Assembly: GCF_018449545.1 (NCBI RefSeq)
Contig: NZ_JAAVUR010000003.1
Span: 62,001 to 126,000, forward strand
Direction of reading: 5' to 3'
Origin: Granulicella sp. dw_53
GTDB lineage: Bacteria > Acidobacteriota > Terriglobia > Terriglobales > Acidobacteriaceae
DNA: 64,000 nt
Positions 26,452 to 36,509 of the stretch are shown piece by piece. The notes beneath the pieces were generated by a model. That model saw only the letters and a program-made list of their open reading frames with translations. It searched no databases and was not told the origin of the DNA. The translations under genes and the position numbers were made by a program. Positions within the stretch are counted from its first letter, which is position 1. Every line of letters begins with the position of its first letter.

Positions 26452-28134
26452 CTATTTAGAGCCAGATCCGTGAGCAAAGTTATAGACCAAAGCGGCGAAG
26501 GCCTGCTCCGCACCAGCCATTCCATAACGTTTCCCCGCCCCTTCAATAACCCAATATTCGTTCGCAGCATGAGCTCTTCCACCCGTGCCAACGCTTCCTC
26601 CATCAATGGGCATTGAGACGTTGTTTAGCTTTTGGCCAGTCGGCCCATTTGTAAAGAGGTATGCGGGCCAGTATCCACCATTCAGGATGGACTCGCCCTC
26701 AATTCTTCCTTCCCGGCCGACTGCGAACTGGTCATACATAGTGTCTACCGCATGCGAAATTTCATTGTTACCATCCATCTTTGCCCATGGCACATCGCCA
26801 ATGAGTTTCATGTCCACATCGGAATAGCCATTGACATCAAGTTGAGTGCGGAGTTTCCTAACGATATCCAGACCATGCATGTTCGGTACATACCTGAAGT
26901 TGTGCTTCGATGTGATTTTGTTGGGAAGAATTGCGCCGGCGCCACCGGCATACATATTACCTCCCCATATCCCATCCATATTCATAGAGGTACCCATGCG
27001 GGCCATCTTTAGCATAGTGAAGGGATCATCCGAGATATAGCGTGCAACACCTAACCCATCTGCGGCCTTTTTTAGATCGAGGTGTGAAGCCTGTGCCTTT
27101 AATGCAGCTATCTCGGAAACATTAGGTTGCTCGATACCGTCAAAGAATCCTTTAATAAGAGGGGTGTTGCCATCTTTTGAGACTAGTGAAGCCAACATTT
27201 GAATGTGTCGCCAGGCTGGACTATCAACAGCACGTTTATTAGACCCATGGATGTCGGAGTCCGTCGGCCCTCTTCCCCACTTTTTCCCGCTGGTCGTCAA
27301 CTCCACATACACGCACCCCTCAGAGCCGCCTCGACCAAGCCCAACCATAGCGTCGGCCCCCTTAAGCAATTCTGGATGGTCAATAACGAACTTACGAAGA
27401 CCGATATCCATCCGCTCTTCATCACCTTCCGCGATGAAGATCAAATTAACAGGCAACTTTCCTAAAACTGCCTTCATCGACATCAAAGCATTCAACTGTG
27501 ACATCTCAGGGCCTTTGGAGTTGACCGCACCTCTACCAACAAGTACCTTTCGGAAAGCGGGCAAACCAACCAGTTTCCCATCTACAATTTTCGCTTCAAA
27601 CGGCGGTGAGGCCCATGCATCCGGCTGTGTCACCGGCATCGTGTCGTACATCCAATACACAGCGAGCGTACGAGGTGCTCCTTCGTCACAGCGTGCATAT
27701 ACTACCGGATTACCGGGTGATCCATACTCTGTGATACCCACGTCGTAGACACGAGTCTGTTGGCAACCAAGTTTATCGAAGAATGCTTTCGTCATCTCCG
27801 CACTCTCGGGTATGCCTTCTCCACTATTCGAGATGCCAGGCTGGCGAATCCAATTTTGAAGATTCTCAACATGCTCATCGATATGTGAATCAATATAAGT
27901 AAAGACCTTCTGAAGGTCTGCAGGAATCTTGCTCATGTCTGGATGAATCGTTTCATCCCCGTGAGGGCGAATTCCCAGCTTGGCAACCATGGGCATCGTT
28001 TTGCCGGTTGAAGAATTCTTCTCGCAACCAACCACGGCGATGAATCCGAGAAATAGGGTCGCGACCTTGCCGGCGCGGATAGACCAACGAACTTGATTCA
28101 CGATGAATATTCCCTTCTTCAAAAAATTAAGCAA
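26452..28134 (-). CDS. M20-family metallopeptidase-like lipoprotein with altered metal site
   Basis: A 560-residue protein. A hydrophobic stretch ends in a lipobox-like LGFIAVVGC, so it is probably a lipoprotein. The M20 fold is indicated by DAWASPPFEAKIVDGKLVG, GRGAVNSKGPEM, FIAEGDEERMDIG and a late HAANEYWV. Two usual metal ligands differ: the first motif reads WMYDTMP where M20 enzymes have GHYDxxP (His to Met), and the bridging Asp of the DxKG motif is Asn (VNSKG). It may use a changed metal site or act on a special dipeptide. The start is TTG after GGTGAGGG. It lies between the two amidohydrolase paralogues in one operon. Confidence 0.85.
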   Translation of the reverse strand: MLNFLKKGIFIVNQVRWSIRAGKVATLFLGFIAVVGCEKNSSTGKTMPMVAKLGIRPHGDETIHPDMSKIPADLQKVFTYIDSHIDEHVENLQNWIRQPGISNSGEGIPESAEMTKAFFDKLGCQQTRVYDVGITEYGSPGNPVVYARCDEGAPRTLAVYWMYDTMPVTQPDAWASPPFEAKIVDGKLVGLPAFRKVLVGRGAVNSKGPEMSQLNALMSMKAVLGKLPVNLIFIAEGDEERMDIGLRKFVIDHPELLKGADAMVGLGRGGSEGCVYVELTTSGKKWGRGPTDSDIHGSNKRAVDSPAWRHIQMLASLVSKDGNTPLIKGFFDGIEQPNVSEIAALKAQASHLDLKKAADGLGVARYISDDPFTMLKMARMGTSMNMDGIWGGNMYAGGAGAILPNKITSKHNFRYVPNMHGLDIVRKLRTQLDVNGYSDVDMKLIGDVPWAKMDGNNEISHAVDTMYDQFAVGREGRIEGESILNGGYWPAYLFTNGPTGQKLNNVSMPIDGGSVGTGGRAHAANEYWVIEGAGKRYGMAGAEQAFAALVYNFAHGSGSK

Positions 28135-28171
28135 GCCCTCACCGATCTAACATGATGACTTGCTTTATGAG

Positions 28172-29410
28172 TTATCGTGCGTTAGGCCCTAGGACGATAG
28201 ATGTCTCTCCAGGAGCTAAATGGATATTCTTGTAGACTCGGCCTGCCTTCATAACGAAGACAACGCGCCGAACATTGGTGATATCGGTGGCCGGATTTCC
28301 ATCGGTCGCGATAATGTCTGCTTCCATGCCAGGAGCGATCGACCCAATCTGGTTTTGCAGATTAATCGACTCGGCTGCCAAGGAGGTTGCACCGACAATT
28401 GCATCCATCGCCGGTTGGCCACCGTCACGGACCCGGAAGATCATCTCTTCAGCATTACGGCCATGTGTCCCAGGCATCGCATCTGTTCCGAAGATAATCT
28501 TTACATGCTTGGCCATAGCGCGATGAAAGGTATCAATACCAACAGGAATACCCTTTTGGAGATACATAAAACCTTCCTCGTTGTAGTTCCCTACTCCGAG
28601 ATAATGTTCTTTATTTTCGATATAGTTATGCAACAAGATGCCCCAGTTTGGGTCGTAGTACGTCCCATGCTGAACCATCAGATCGAGAACTTCATCGGTA
28701 AGACGATTTCCATGTTCGATGGAGGTACATCCCGCCAATACTGCCATCTTTGCACCCTCTGGCCCCTGCGCGTGAACGATTACTCGCTTACCAAGCTTCT
28801 TGGCCTCACCGCAAGCTGCGTCTACCTGATCTTGATTCATCGTAGGCGCACCACCTTCACGAATGCTCTTTGTGTCGAATAACTTAATGAAATCCGCGCC
28901 ATCAGCAACAAATTGACGGACCTTTGCTCGAATCTCTTCTGGAGTTCCATCGTGTATAGCCCCCATAGACGTGAGGATTCTAGGAACGGGGATTGGATCA
29001 CCCTCGAAGTCACGGATATATTTATCCAGTGGACTGCCAGGACTTTGAACGGTGGTAAAACCTCCCATCATTGTGAGATAAGCGTTCTCTTCTTCGGCTA
29101 GAATCGCCTCTTGGGGTGTCTCGTCAGGCGCTACAGAAATACGATGAGTCTTTCGGTCAAAATGATTAGCAATATGTGCGTGCGTGTCTATCCATCCAGG
29201 CATCACCGTCAACGAAGAAAAATCATATGTTGTCTTTCTTATCGAGGGATCAATCTTAATTATCTTCGATCCTTCAATGACTAGAGTCGTGTTGTGGAGG
29301 GTTGCACCCTTACCATCCAACAGAGTTCCGACTCGGATCGTGATCTGTTGTGCAGGAAGGCCTACGGATACGCAAAACACTAACGCAGTTATCCATTTGT
29401 ACTGCTTCAT
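28172..29410 (-). CDS. Secreted amidohydrolase, copy 2
   Basis: A 412-residue paralogue of the gene at 25146-26384, equal in length, with the same metal motifs: DTHAHIA, DFIKLFDTKS, VIVHAQG, SIEHG and IIFGTDAM. The signal peptide is KWITALVFCVSVGLPAQ. The start at 29410 (MKQYKW) is preferred; a frame to 29437 adds nine charged residues. The first box reads HAH rather than HTH, and the segment after GTD differs between copies (AMPG versus GGAG), which may change specificity. It is the second gene of a minus-strand operon led by a TonB receptor. The paralogues have diverged in DNA, so the duplication is not recent. Confidence 0.9.
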   Translation of the reverse strand: MKQYKWITALVFCVSVGLPAQQITIRVGTLLDGKGATLHNTTLVIEGSKIIKIDPSIRKTTYDFSSLTVMPGWIDTHAHIANHFDRKTHRISVAPDETPQEAILAEEENAYLTMMGGFTTVQSPGSPLDKYIRDFEGDPIPVPRILTSMGAIHDGTPEEIRAKVRQFVADGADFIKLFDTKSIREGGAPTMNQDQVDAACGEAKKLGKRVIVHAQGPEGAKMAVLAGCTSIEHGNRLTDEVLDLMVQHGTYYDPNWGILLHNYIENKEHYLGVGNYNEEGFMYLQKGIPVGIDTFHRAMAKHVKIIFGTDAMPGTHGRNAEEMIFRVRDGGQPAMDAIVGATSLAAESINLQNQIGSIAPGMEADIIATDGNPATDITNVRRVVFVMKAGRVYKNIHLAPGETSIVLGPNAR

Positions 29411-29454
29411 AAGTTCGTTCCGCCTTTTCATTCTCATGTCCGGTTGGTTAGCTT

Positions 29455-32316
29455 TTAGAAATTGAACTTCAGCCCAATACGAATCAACCGAGGCTCAATA
29501 TTGGAACTGACTCGGCCGAGGTTTGACCCAACTGAAGCATTTTGAGTCGTCGCCGTGCTCTTATTTAACATGTTGTAAAAATCAAAGAAAGGCTCGGCAC
29601 TCATAGATTCCCGCAATTTGAATACCTTACCCATACGGACGTCTACAAGATCGACCGATGGGTATCTGTATGTACCTGGTTTTGCCAATGCAACGTTTTG
29701 AGATCCCTGATTAAGGGCCGCATAGCTATTAGTTACTGTAAACACCGGATTGAACGGAGACCCGGTGTTATGAAGATAATTTCCTGAGAATTTGACGTTC
29801 CAAGGTAGTACATATACGCCAGTCAAACGGAATTGGTGAGTGGCATCAAGTTCGATGGCGCCGGTAGAGTTATATAGAAGATTCGGATTGTTCAAGTCGT
29901 CGGTGGTGCCTCTAACGGAGCCGGTTTTCTTGCCCAACGTATAACCCCCACTCAGAAAGTTTTGCTTACCGAATGATTTTTGAGCTGTGATCTCGAATCC
30001 AACGTATTGAGAGTTGAGCTCTTTGTAGTTCGTAAAGACATTTCTCTGCGTGGCACTATATGCTGCCTTGTCGGCGTTGTAGACGGTAATTGTCTTACTG
30101 CTCAATTCTGGATAGCCGACAACTGCTGGAGTCGTTATGGTTACAGGGGTATAAAGACCGATGGGATTGGCGAGATTCTTGGTGCCAAGGTTATTACGGT
30201 TTGTCCGGTAAAAACCAGAAACTGTGGCGGTGAATCTAGGTGCAATCTCCCGCTGTGCACTCAGCACATACTCCCAGGAGTACGGCCGCTTGGTGTCCGC
30301 TCCTTGCGTAGTGTTATTAGCGGAGAATTGGCCACAATTGGTAAGTTGATCTGGGATTCCAGCCGCCGGCTTGAAGTGAGAGTTATAAGCTGTTTGTACG
30401 AGGCTAATACCGTTGGTATTGAGCGTCGCCGTATTAGTTCCGGATGGAGCTCCATTCCATGTGCAGCTCAGCGAACTAAGTGACATCTGAGTGAAATTCT
30501 GCGCATAGCCAGCCGCTTGCATCTGTCGATACATGCTGGCACTTGCCTTGATTACAGTTTTGCCGCGTCCGGTAGGATCATATGCTATTCCGATTCGTGG
30601 GACAATCGAATTCCAATTGGGGACATCGCTTTGTGGTGCAATGTCGCGAGCGCCAATATACCGTCCTGCTGGCGCCGTCTGATGAAGAAGCGATAGGTTG
30701 AGAAGCTCATAGCGAACTCCTGCATTGACTGTCAATCGATGTTTGATGGTCCAGGAGTCTTGAGCGTACAGACCAAAATCGGCATTTAGAGCTTCGCGAG
30801 TATCGACAGGAGTATTGAAAAATAGGATAGTCGGTGATCCCGTCGCTGGAATTTGAACTCGGGCATCACCTTGCATGGTGTAGGTCTCGCGATAGGGAGC
30901 TTCTCCAAGAATCGCTCCAAATTTGAAGCTATGTGAGCCTGTCACATACGAAGCGTTCGCAACATAGCTACGCCGATTTGCGAATGATCGATATAGGTAT
31001 GCCGGGGCGTTGGAGAGTGTACTGGCCGCGATGTTTACCACAGCGACAGCATTCGGATTCACTTGGGGTTGTTGGCTATATGTGTAGTCAAGGAAGAAAA
31101 AGGACGCTCCTACTTCCAAGAGCATCTTGGGGGTAAGAGTCGACGTCCACTTCACCTGACCGGTATAACCAAGTGGCGTCGACTGAATGACCGAGGATTC
31201 CGAAGCGATACTGGTGTAGCCGCTCCCCGTATCGCGACGATGACCGCGATATTTCATATTTTTGTCGTAGTAGGCAGAGATCTTATTTTTTCCATTTACT
31301 TGCCAAGTGAGACGACCAACAACACTGGTAATTCTTTGGTCTTCTAACCCCTGTTGACCAGTAGGATCGAATACGTTGGCGACAAACTCGTTGACTGACC
31401 AGCGACGAACGGTCGTAAAAAACCATAACTTGTCCCGAAGAATTGGCCCTCCGACAGAGGGATTGACGTCATACATGCTTTGAAAATGATTTCCAGCCCT
31501 CAACCCTTGAGCTTGTTGTGCAGAATTGACGTTATTGAACTGTAGACCGGCAGTCATACCGGAACCATAGAAGGACCCGTGAAAATCATTGCCTCCTTCT
31601 TTCGGGACCATGTCGATGACGACACCGCCCTGAGAATATTGGGCAGGAATGGCGCTTGTCTTGTAGCTCGTCTCCTGAATCATGCCATCGTTGTAGTACA
31701 CGCCGACAATACCGCCCCCTCCATAGTTGGAGTTTACTGGCATGCCGTCGATCATGAATGCAACGTCGTTGGTCTGCGATCCATGTACCTGAATCGTCGA
31801 TTGCTGCATGCCTTGTGAACCGCCGACATCAGGCTTCGACAAAACGATTCCAGGCTGGGTCTGCCCGTCAGAAAATACACTGTGCCCTGTCGGAACGTTA
31901 TCCATAACCTGCCGAGTTAGTACAGCCTGCTGGGTACTGCTTTGAATATCGAGACCAATAGACTCTGCGCTTACCTGTACAGTCTCACTCACACTACCTA
32001 CTGTGAGGTCGGCGTTCACATTGGCAATGAAATCTGCAGTCAACGCAATATTGATACGTTCTGCTTTGGTAAAGCCTTGTAATTCAAACGTGACCGCGTA
32101 TGTGCCTGGGCGAAGATCGATCAATTTGTATTCGCCGCTTCCGTTCGTCATAACTGCTCTGCTCTTCTCAATCAAGGCAGGACTCGAAGCAGTGACCGTA
32201 ACTCCTGACAGGACAGAACCGGAGACGTCTTTTACAACTCCTGATATGCCGCTTTGGGCTAGAGCTATCCATGGGAAAAAGAAGATCATAAGGGCTATCT
32301 GTTTTAATGAGCGCAT
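29455..32316 (-). CDS. TonB-dependent receptor, Oar-like (953 aa)
   Basis: An outer-membrane receptor heading a four-gene operon. It has a signal peptide (QIALMIFFFPWIALAQS) and a carboxypeptidase-regulatory-like domain (GVVKDVSGSVLSGVTVTASS; IDLRPGTYAVTFELQGF). The plug contains STIQVHGSQTNDVAFMIDGM and a Gly-rich loop SNYGGGGIVG. A beta-barrel follows, ending LIRIGLKFNF with terminal Phe. AGGAG precedes the ATG. Downstream genes encode two secreted amidohydrolases and an M20-like lipoprotein, so the ligand is probably a peptide or amide that is then hydrolysed in the periplasm. Confidence 0.93.
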   Translation of the reverse strand: MRSLKQIALMIFFFPWIALAQSGISGVVKDVSGSVLSGVTVTASSPALIEKSRAVMTNGSGEYKLIDLRPGTYAVTFELQGFTKAERINIALTADFIANVNADLTVGSVSETVQVSAESIGLDIQSSTQQAVLTRQVMDNVPTGHSVFSDGQTQPGIVLSKPDVGGSQGMQQSTIQVHGSQTNDVAFMIDGMPVNSNYGGGGIVGVYYNDGMIQETSYKTSAIPAQYSQGGVVIDMVPKEGGNDFHGSFYGSGMTAGLQFNNVNSAQQAQGLRAGNHFQSMYDVNPSVGGPILRDKLWFFTTVRRWSVNEFVANVFDPTGQQGLEDQRITSVVGRLTWQVNGKNKISAYYDKNMKYRGHRRDTGSGYTSIASESSVIQSTPLGYTGQVKWTSTLTPKMLLEVGASFFFLDYTYSQQPQVNPNAVAVVNIAASTLSNAPAYLYRSFANRRSYVANASYVTGSHSFKFGAILGEAPYRETYTMQGDARVQIPATGSPTILFFNTPVDTREALNADFGLYAQDSWTIKHRLTVNAGVRYELLNLSLLHQTAPAGRYIGARDIAPQSDVPNWNSIVPRIGIAYDPTGRGKTVIKASASMYRQMQAAGYAQNFTQMSLSSLSCTWNGAPSGTNTATLNTNGISLVQTAYNSHFKPAAGIPDQLTNCGQFSANNTTQGADTKRPYSWEYVLSAQREIAPRFTATVSGFYRTNRNNLGTKNLANPIGLYTPVTITTPAVVGYPELSSKTITVYNADKAAYSATQRNVFTNYKELNSQYVGFEITAQKSFGKQNFLSGGYTLGKKTGSVRGTTDDLNNPNLLYNSTGAIELDATHQFRLTGVYVLPWNVKFSGNYLHNTGSPFNPVFTVTNSYAALNQGSQNVALAKPGTYRYPSVDLVDVRMGKVFKLRESMSAEPFFDFYNMLNKSTATTQNASVGSNLGRVSSNIEPRLIRIGLKFNF

Positions 32317-33439
32317 TGTTGCTCCTTTACCCTAAAAGTTCGTTGTAACTGCGATACGTGAAGGCAAACGGAGATTAGGCCGGCGCAACACGCAAAAGTA
32401 CCAACTCCTCGTTTTTGAAGGACGGGCGACAAAAAACTAGGAGGTCGCAGCCTTGAGAGGCTGATGGACATAAATGGTATGTGCGATTACGACTTCAACT
32501 AGGAAGGTTGATAATGGAGCAAAATAAGCGATCTTCAAACAGGGAAGATTTTTGCTCGCATATTGAAGCCTATATGTGTGTCTTGTTTTTGAAGTATGGG
32601 ATCAATCTGTGGGCATGTCAAGTTATTTGTAAATTTATCTTCATGCACCGATACTATTCGACCAAGCTTCCGGTAAGCGATCAGCATTAGCACGAAACGT
32701 AATACTGCCGGAACTTCGTTGCGAGACAGATTACTTCTTACGCAAGGTATGCTATCGGCCGATTTACTTCGGCCAACATCTTGGCTTCATTTACTTTCAA
32801 CTATTATCGAGCTTCACTTCTTCATTTATTGATGAAAATTCTCGAACAAAGTCTACGACTCCTGAAAGATATACATTCCACTAAATTGGCCCAATTGCCA
32901 GGAGTTATGCCTCCGCAGCTATAGAGATTGCTCTCCAAATGATCGCAGTTCGCCGAACTGTTGCACGATTTCTCTCCGAAGGTGGAGCAGTGGCGAAGCG
33001 CAAGTGTCTCCAGACTCAATTGTGCAATCTCCCACTTCCATTAGGAAGGAGCCGTAGCATTTGCAGCATGGCAACGTAATCTATATACCTCTTAGATCCT
33101 AGATTGAGATCTTGACTTTAGGCAGACGCTAGTGCATTCTGCAGTTGCCTTAGGATAAAGATGAATGCAGAGATTTTGATACGTCACTGCATTATCGCCG
33201 GAAAGCGGCGACCAAGCGACATCGTTGAGTAGACGGTTTCTTACCAGAAACCGACACCAGCTCCCTGTTGAGCCTATGAAATCTATCGCACATTAGCGTC
33301 TCGACAATTCGCGTCACTGTCGGCAGATATTACATTCGCATCTGTTAGCGGTGCGTCTTCAGATAGAACTCCCAGCGGACCTTCTGAATCGAATACCTAA
33401 ACATCCAGTCACTTTAACAATATTGTGAGGCGATTATTG
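32317..33439. other. Long intergenic region (1.1 kb)
   Basis: It separates the divergent receptor operon and the PQQ dehydrogenase. Open frames of 65-70 codons occur but lack ribosome sites and domains. A weak inverted repeat (AGGCA near 33120 and TGCCT near 33145) precedes the dehydrogenase. The two promoters should lie here; nothing else was recognised. Confidence 0.5.
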
Positions 33440-35371
33440 ATGAACTTCTTAGAAGTCACGAAGCATACAACTTATAAATCTGTATTGCTGTTCTGTGCCT
33501 GTCTCATACCTCAGAGTGGATCTGCGGCAGACAAACCCGCGGCAGGTGAATGGCCCTTCTATGGAGGCGATCAAGGCGGCTCCAAATATTCGGCACTCGC
33601 GGACATCAACTTAGAAAATGTCGGAAAGTTGAAACTGGCTTGGGAATGGCAGGCCGGGGAGAGACCTATATCACAATACAATGTCACCCCTGGAGTATTT
33701 GAGACCACTCCAGTAATGAGAGATGGCAAGTTATATCTTTCCACCTCCTACGGGCAGGTCGTGTCTCTAGACGCTGCCAGTGGAGAGGAGCTCTGGAAAT
33801 ACGATCCTCGATCCTATGAAGGTGGGCAACCGGCTCTGGGAGTTGGATTTGTTCATCGAGGAATTGCGTTATGGGAGGAGCCTGTCACCAAGGAGCTCCG
33901 CATCTTTATGAGCAGTCGTTCGCGTTTGATTCAGTTGGACGCCTTGACAGGCCAACCAATTAAAACCTTTGGGGAAAACGGCAGTATTAATTTGCTGGAA
34001 GGTCTTCGATGGTCAGTCAATCCGAACCACTTTGATAGTAGCTCTCCTCCTGTGGTCTACAAGAATATTGTCATCGTTGGAAACGCTGTCGGAGATCGAC
34101 TTATGTTTAGGAGGGATCCGCCTGGTGACGTTCGTGCATACGACGCTACCACAGGTAAACAGATCTGGTGTTTCCACACGATCCCTTGGCATGGAGAATT
34201 TGGTAGCAAGACCTGGAAGGACGGAGCGAACGAATTTACGGGACACGCGAACGTCTGGGCCCCAATGACTCTGGATGTCGAGAGAGGCCTAATATATCTT
34301 CCCGTTAGTACACCCAGCAACGACTTTTTTGGTGGTCGGCGCCTCGGCTCTGGTCTCTTTGCCGACTCTCTTGTCTGCCTTGACGCTCGCACCGGCAAAC
34401 GAAGATGGCACTTCCAGTTGGTGCATCATGGCCTTTGGGACTATGACGCTCCTTCGCCTCCAAATCTCGTTACCATCACTGTAAATGGCAGACGCATCGA
34501 CGCCGTAGTCCAACTCACGAAACAGGGATTCGCTTTCGTCTTTGATCGAGTGACGGGTAGGCCAGTGTGGCCCATTCGGGAGCGACCTGTTCCCCCCAGT
34601 GATGTCCCTGGCGAGGAGGCGTGGCTCACGCAGCCCATGCCAACAAAGCCCCAAGCTTTCTCTGAACAGGGTGTCAACTTGAAAGACGCCTTCGATCTAT
34701 CGCCATACCTTAAGGCCGAAGCAGTAGCACAGTTGGAAAAGTATCGCCTAGGAAACCTGTACACTCCGCCAAGTTTCCGCGGAACCATGATGCTTCCAGG
34801 CATCATCGGCGGAGCCAATTGGGGGGGAGGGGCATTTGATCCTGAAACGGGCAGACTTTATATAAAAACCACAAATATGGCGGCAGTCGCACTGCTCCAC
34901 CCTCCGGATCGCTCTTCAACAAATCCACGCGCCGCCGAAACCGATGGAGATTATGTACGTGAGGGTAGAACAAACGCTACTTTTCACGATGGCATTCCAT
35001 TGCTAAAACCTCCTTATGGATATCTCACAGCTCTCGACCTAAATAGGGGCGAGATAGTCTGGCATCTTCCCTTTGGTGATGATCTGACGCTCAGAAATCA
35101 TCCTGCGTTGAAGGGCATTAATCTACCTTCAAAGCTGGGTGCATCAGGAACTGCTGGAGCTATCGTAACTAAGGGCGGTCTAATCTTCGTTGGAGGAGGA
35201 GATACGGTCTTTCATGCAATAAACAAGAGCACGGGCGAGGATATCTGGACCCACTCGGTGGGTCGAAGAATTGGAGGGACTCCAATGACTTATATTTCGC
35301 AGAAGCGGCAATATGTCGTAGTAGCCGTTGGAGCGGGGGAGCATGCCAGTCTTATGGCATTCTCCCGGTAG
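33440..35371 (+). CDS. PQQ-dependent dehydrogenase (quinoprotein glucose/alcohol dehydrogenase-like)
   Basis: A 643-residue periplasmic eight-bladed propeller enzyme that oxidises a sugar or alcohol using pyrroloquinoline quinone. After a signal peptide (SVLLFCACLIPQSGSAAD) comes the family opening WPFYGGDQGGSKYSALADIN. PQQ-blade signatures follow: LDAASGEELWKYD, YDATTGKQIWCFH, LDARTGKRRWHFQ and STGEDIWTH. Other typical segments are HHGLWDYDAPSPP and GGANWGGGAFDPETGRLYIK. There is no N-terminal membrane domain as in mGDH and no C-terminal cytochrome c domain, so electrons must pass to a separate acceptor. No pqq synthesis genes are nearby. The ATG at 33440 is preferred to GTG 33425. Confidence 0.92.
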   Translation: MNFLEVTKHTTYKSVLLFCACLIPQSGSAADKPAAGEWPFYGGDQGGSKYSALADINLENVGKLKLAWEWQAGERPISQYNVTPGVFETTPVMRDGKLYLSTSYGQVVSLDAASGEELWKYDPRSYEGGQPALGVGFVHRGIALWEEPVTKELRIFMSSRSRLIQLDALTGQPIKTFGENGSINLLEGLRWSVNPNHFDSSSPPVVYKNIVIVGNAVGDRLMFRRDPPGDVRAYDATTGKQIWCFHTIPWHGEFGSKTWKDGANEFTGHANVWAPMTLDVERGLIYLPVSTPSNDFFGGRRLGSGLFADSLVCLDARTGKRRWHFQLVHHGLWDYDAPSPPNLVTITVNGRRIDAVVQLTKQGFAFVFDRVTGRPVWPIRERPVPPSDVPGEEAWLTQPMPTKPQAFSEQGVNLKDAFDLSPYLKAEAVAQLEKYRLGNLYTPPSFRGTMMLPGIIGGANWGGGAFDPETGRLYIKTTNMAAVALLHPPDRSSTNPRAAETDGDYVREGRTNATFHDGIPLLKPPYGYLTALDLNRGEIVWHLPFGDDLTLRNHPALKGINLPSKLGASGTAGAIVTKGGLIFVGGGDTVFHAINKSTGEDIWTHSVGRRIGGTPMTYISQKRQYVVVAVGAGEHASLMAFSR

Positions 35372-35416
35372 AAGCCGTCGCCGACAAGCTCTCCGGATAG
35401 CAGTAGAACGTTATTT

Positions 35417-36133
35417 CTACTTGTTGGCCATTCGCAACTCGTCACTGAGAATAATGGCTTCAGCAATCTCACGGACCGACCTACGCTTCTGGCGGCTCCC
35501 TTTTTGAAGTATGAAATATGCCTCTTGCTCGTTTATTTGGAGTTGGCGTTGCAATATTGCTTTCGCGCGCTCCATCAGTGCGCGCGTATCAAGTCGACGC
35601 TGCATCTCTGCATGTTCTGCCTCAAGCCTCGCCAATTCGAGTTCCGCTCCTACTAAGAATCCAATTGTGGAGATGAGCCCAATCTCGTGTTTCGTGTGAT
35701 GGTGCGGCTGTCGATGTTGCAAGTTGATAATTCCTACAACTTGGCCTCGGCAACGGATCGGGACAGATAAAAAGGCCTCATATCGATCTTCAGGAAGTTG
35801 ATTAAACATTTGGAAGCGCGGATCTTTGGAAGCGTGGCATGGAATAGACACTGTCTCATCATGTTCAGCCACCCAGCCGGTAATACCCTGCCCAACCTTG
35901 AGACTGATACGGTCCAACAAGTCCAGATGAGGATTTTTGGATGCCCGAAGCATGAGCCTATTCCCTTCCAGGGTGTAAATAAAACAAGAATTGCAATGGA
36001 CTACATCCATGATGAAGTCAAGGATATGGCGAAGAATGGAATGGAATGGATCAGCAGCCGCTATACGCCGGCTAATATCGTGAAGGAATTCAAGATTTCT
36101 CGTCTCATCTGTGTTTTGGCCTACGAGTTCCAT
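35417..36133 (-). CDS. GAF-ANTAR domain transcription antitermination regulator
   Basis: A 238-residue predicted RNA-binding regulator. Residues about 10-150 form a GAF sensor (RIAAADPFHSILRHILDFIM; GQGITGWVAEHDETV; SVPIRCRGQVVGIINLQHR). The C-terminal 60 residues are an ANTAR three-helix domain (RALMERAKAILQRQLQINEQ, then EAYFILQKGSRQKRRSVREI). ANTAR proteins bind tandem hexaloop hairpins and stop transcription termination. The start at 36133 follows AAAGGGGA; the longer frame to 36253 begins with an implausible Cys-rich stretch. It converges on the PQQ dehydrogenase (45-bp gap) and diverges from a GntR regulator. Its RNA target and GAF ligand are unknown. Confidence 0.9.
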   Translation of the reverse strand: MELVGQNTDETRNLEFLHDISRRIAAADPFHSILRHILDFIMDVVHCNSCFIYTLEGNRLMLRASKNPHLDLLDRISLKVGQGITGWVAEHDETVSIPCHASKDPRFQMFNQLPEDRYEAFLSVPIRCRGQVVGIINLQHRQPHHHTKHEIGLISTIGFLVGAELELARLEAEHAEMQRRLDTRALMERAKAILQRQLQINEQEAYFILQKGSRQKRRSVREIAEAIILSDELRMANK

Positions 36134-36509
36134 AGAGTCCCCTTTATGATCACTGACGTAAATGTTGCATTGCCTTTCAACTTCATCGTTGACAGTCCAT
36201 GCGCCACAACGTTGTGGACATAAAGCGTGACCAAATACCAGAACCATAACCAAGAAAAATCTGAACCCGCAACTTGGCGGTCAGACTATTTTGAGATCGG
36301 GGGCAGCAGAGACGAATCTTAGGAGATGGTTGCCGCTACACCTCCTAAAAATGGCGGCATTTAAACGGCGTTGCGAATGAATCTCTGTGTATTGTTTGTG
36401 ACAACTGTTATATTAGCGTAACAGTTGAAAGTCAATCCCCATTCAGAAATGCGCACGCGACCGCAAGAACACATCGTCACGTTGCTTCAACCGTGCTTTA
36501 ATTCAATCG
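36134..36509. other. Divergent region between ANTAR and GntR regulators
   Basis: No gene. It contains a perfect inverted repeat at 36402-36427 (listed separately) and should hold both promoters. Confidence 0.6.
36402..36427. promoter_or_regulatory. Perfect 9-8-9 inverted repeat, probable GntR operator
   Basis: The arms CAACTGTTA and TAACAGTTG flank an 8-nt spacer TATTAGCG. It lies 83 bp upstream of the GntR-family start and within the divergent region, the normal place for an autoregulatory operator. Confidence 0.6.
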
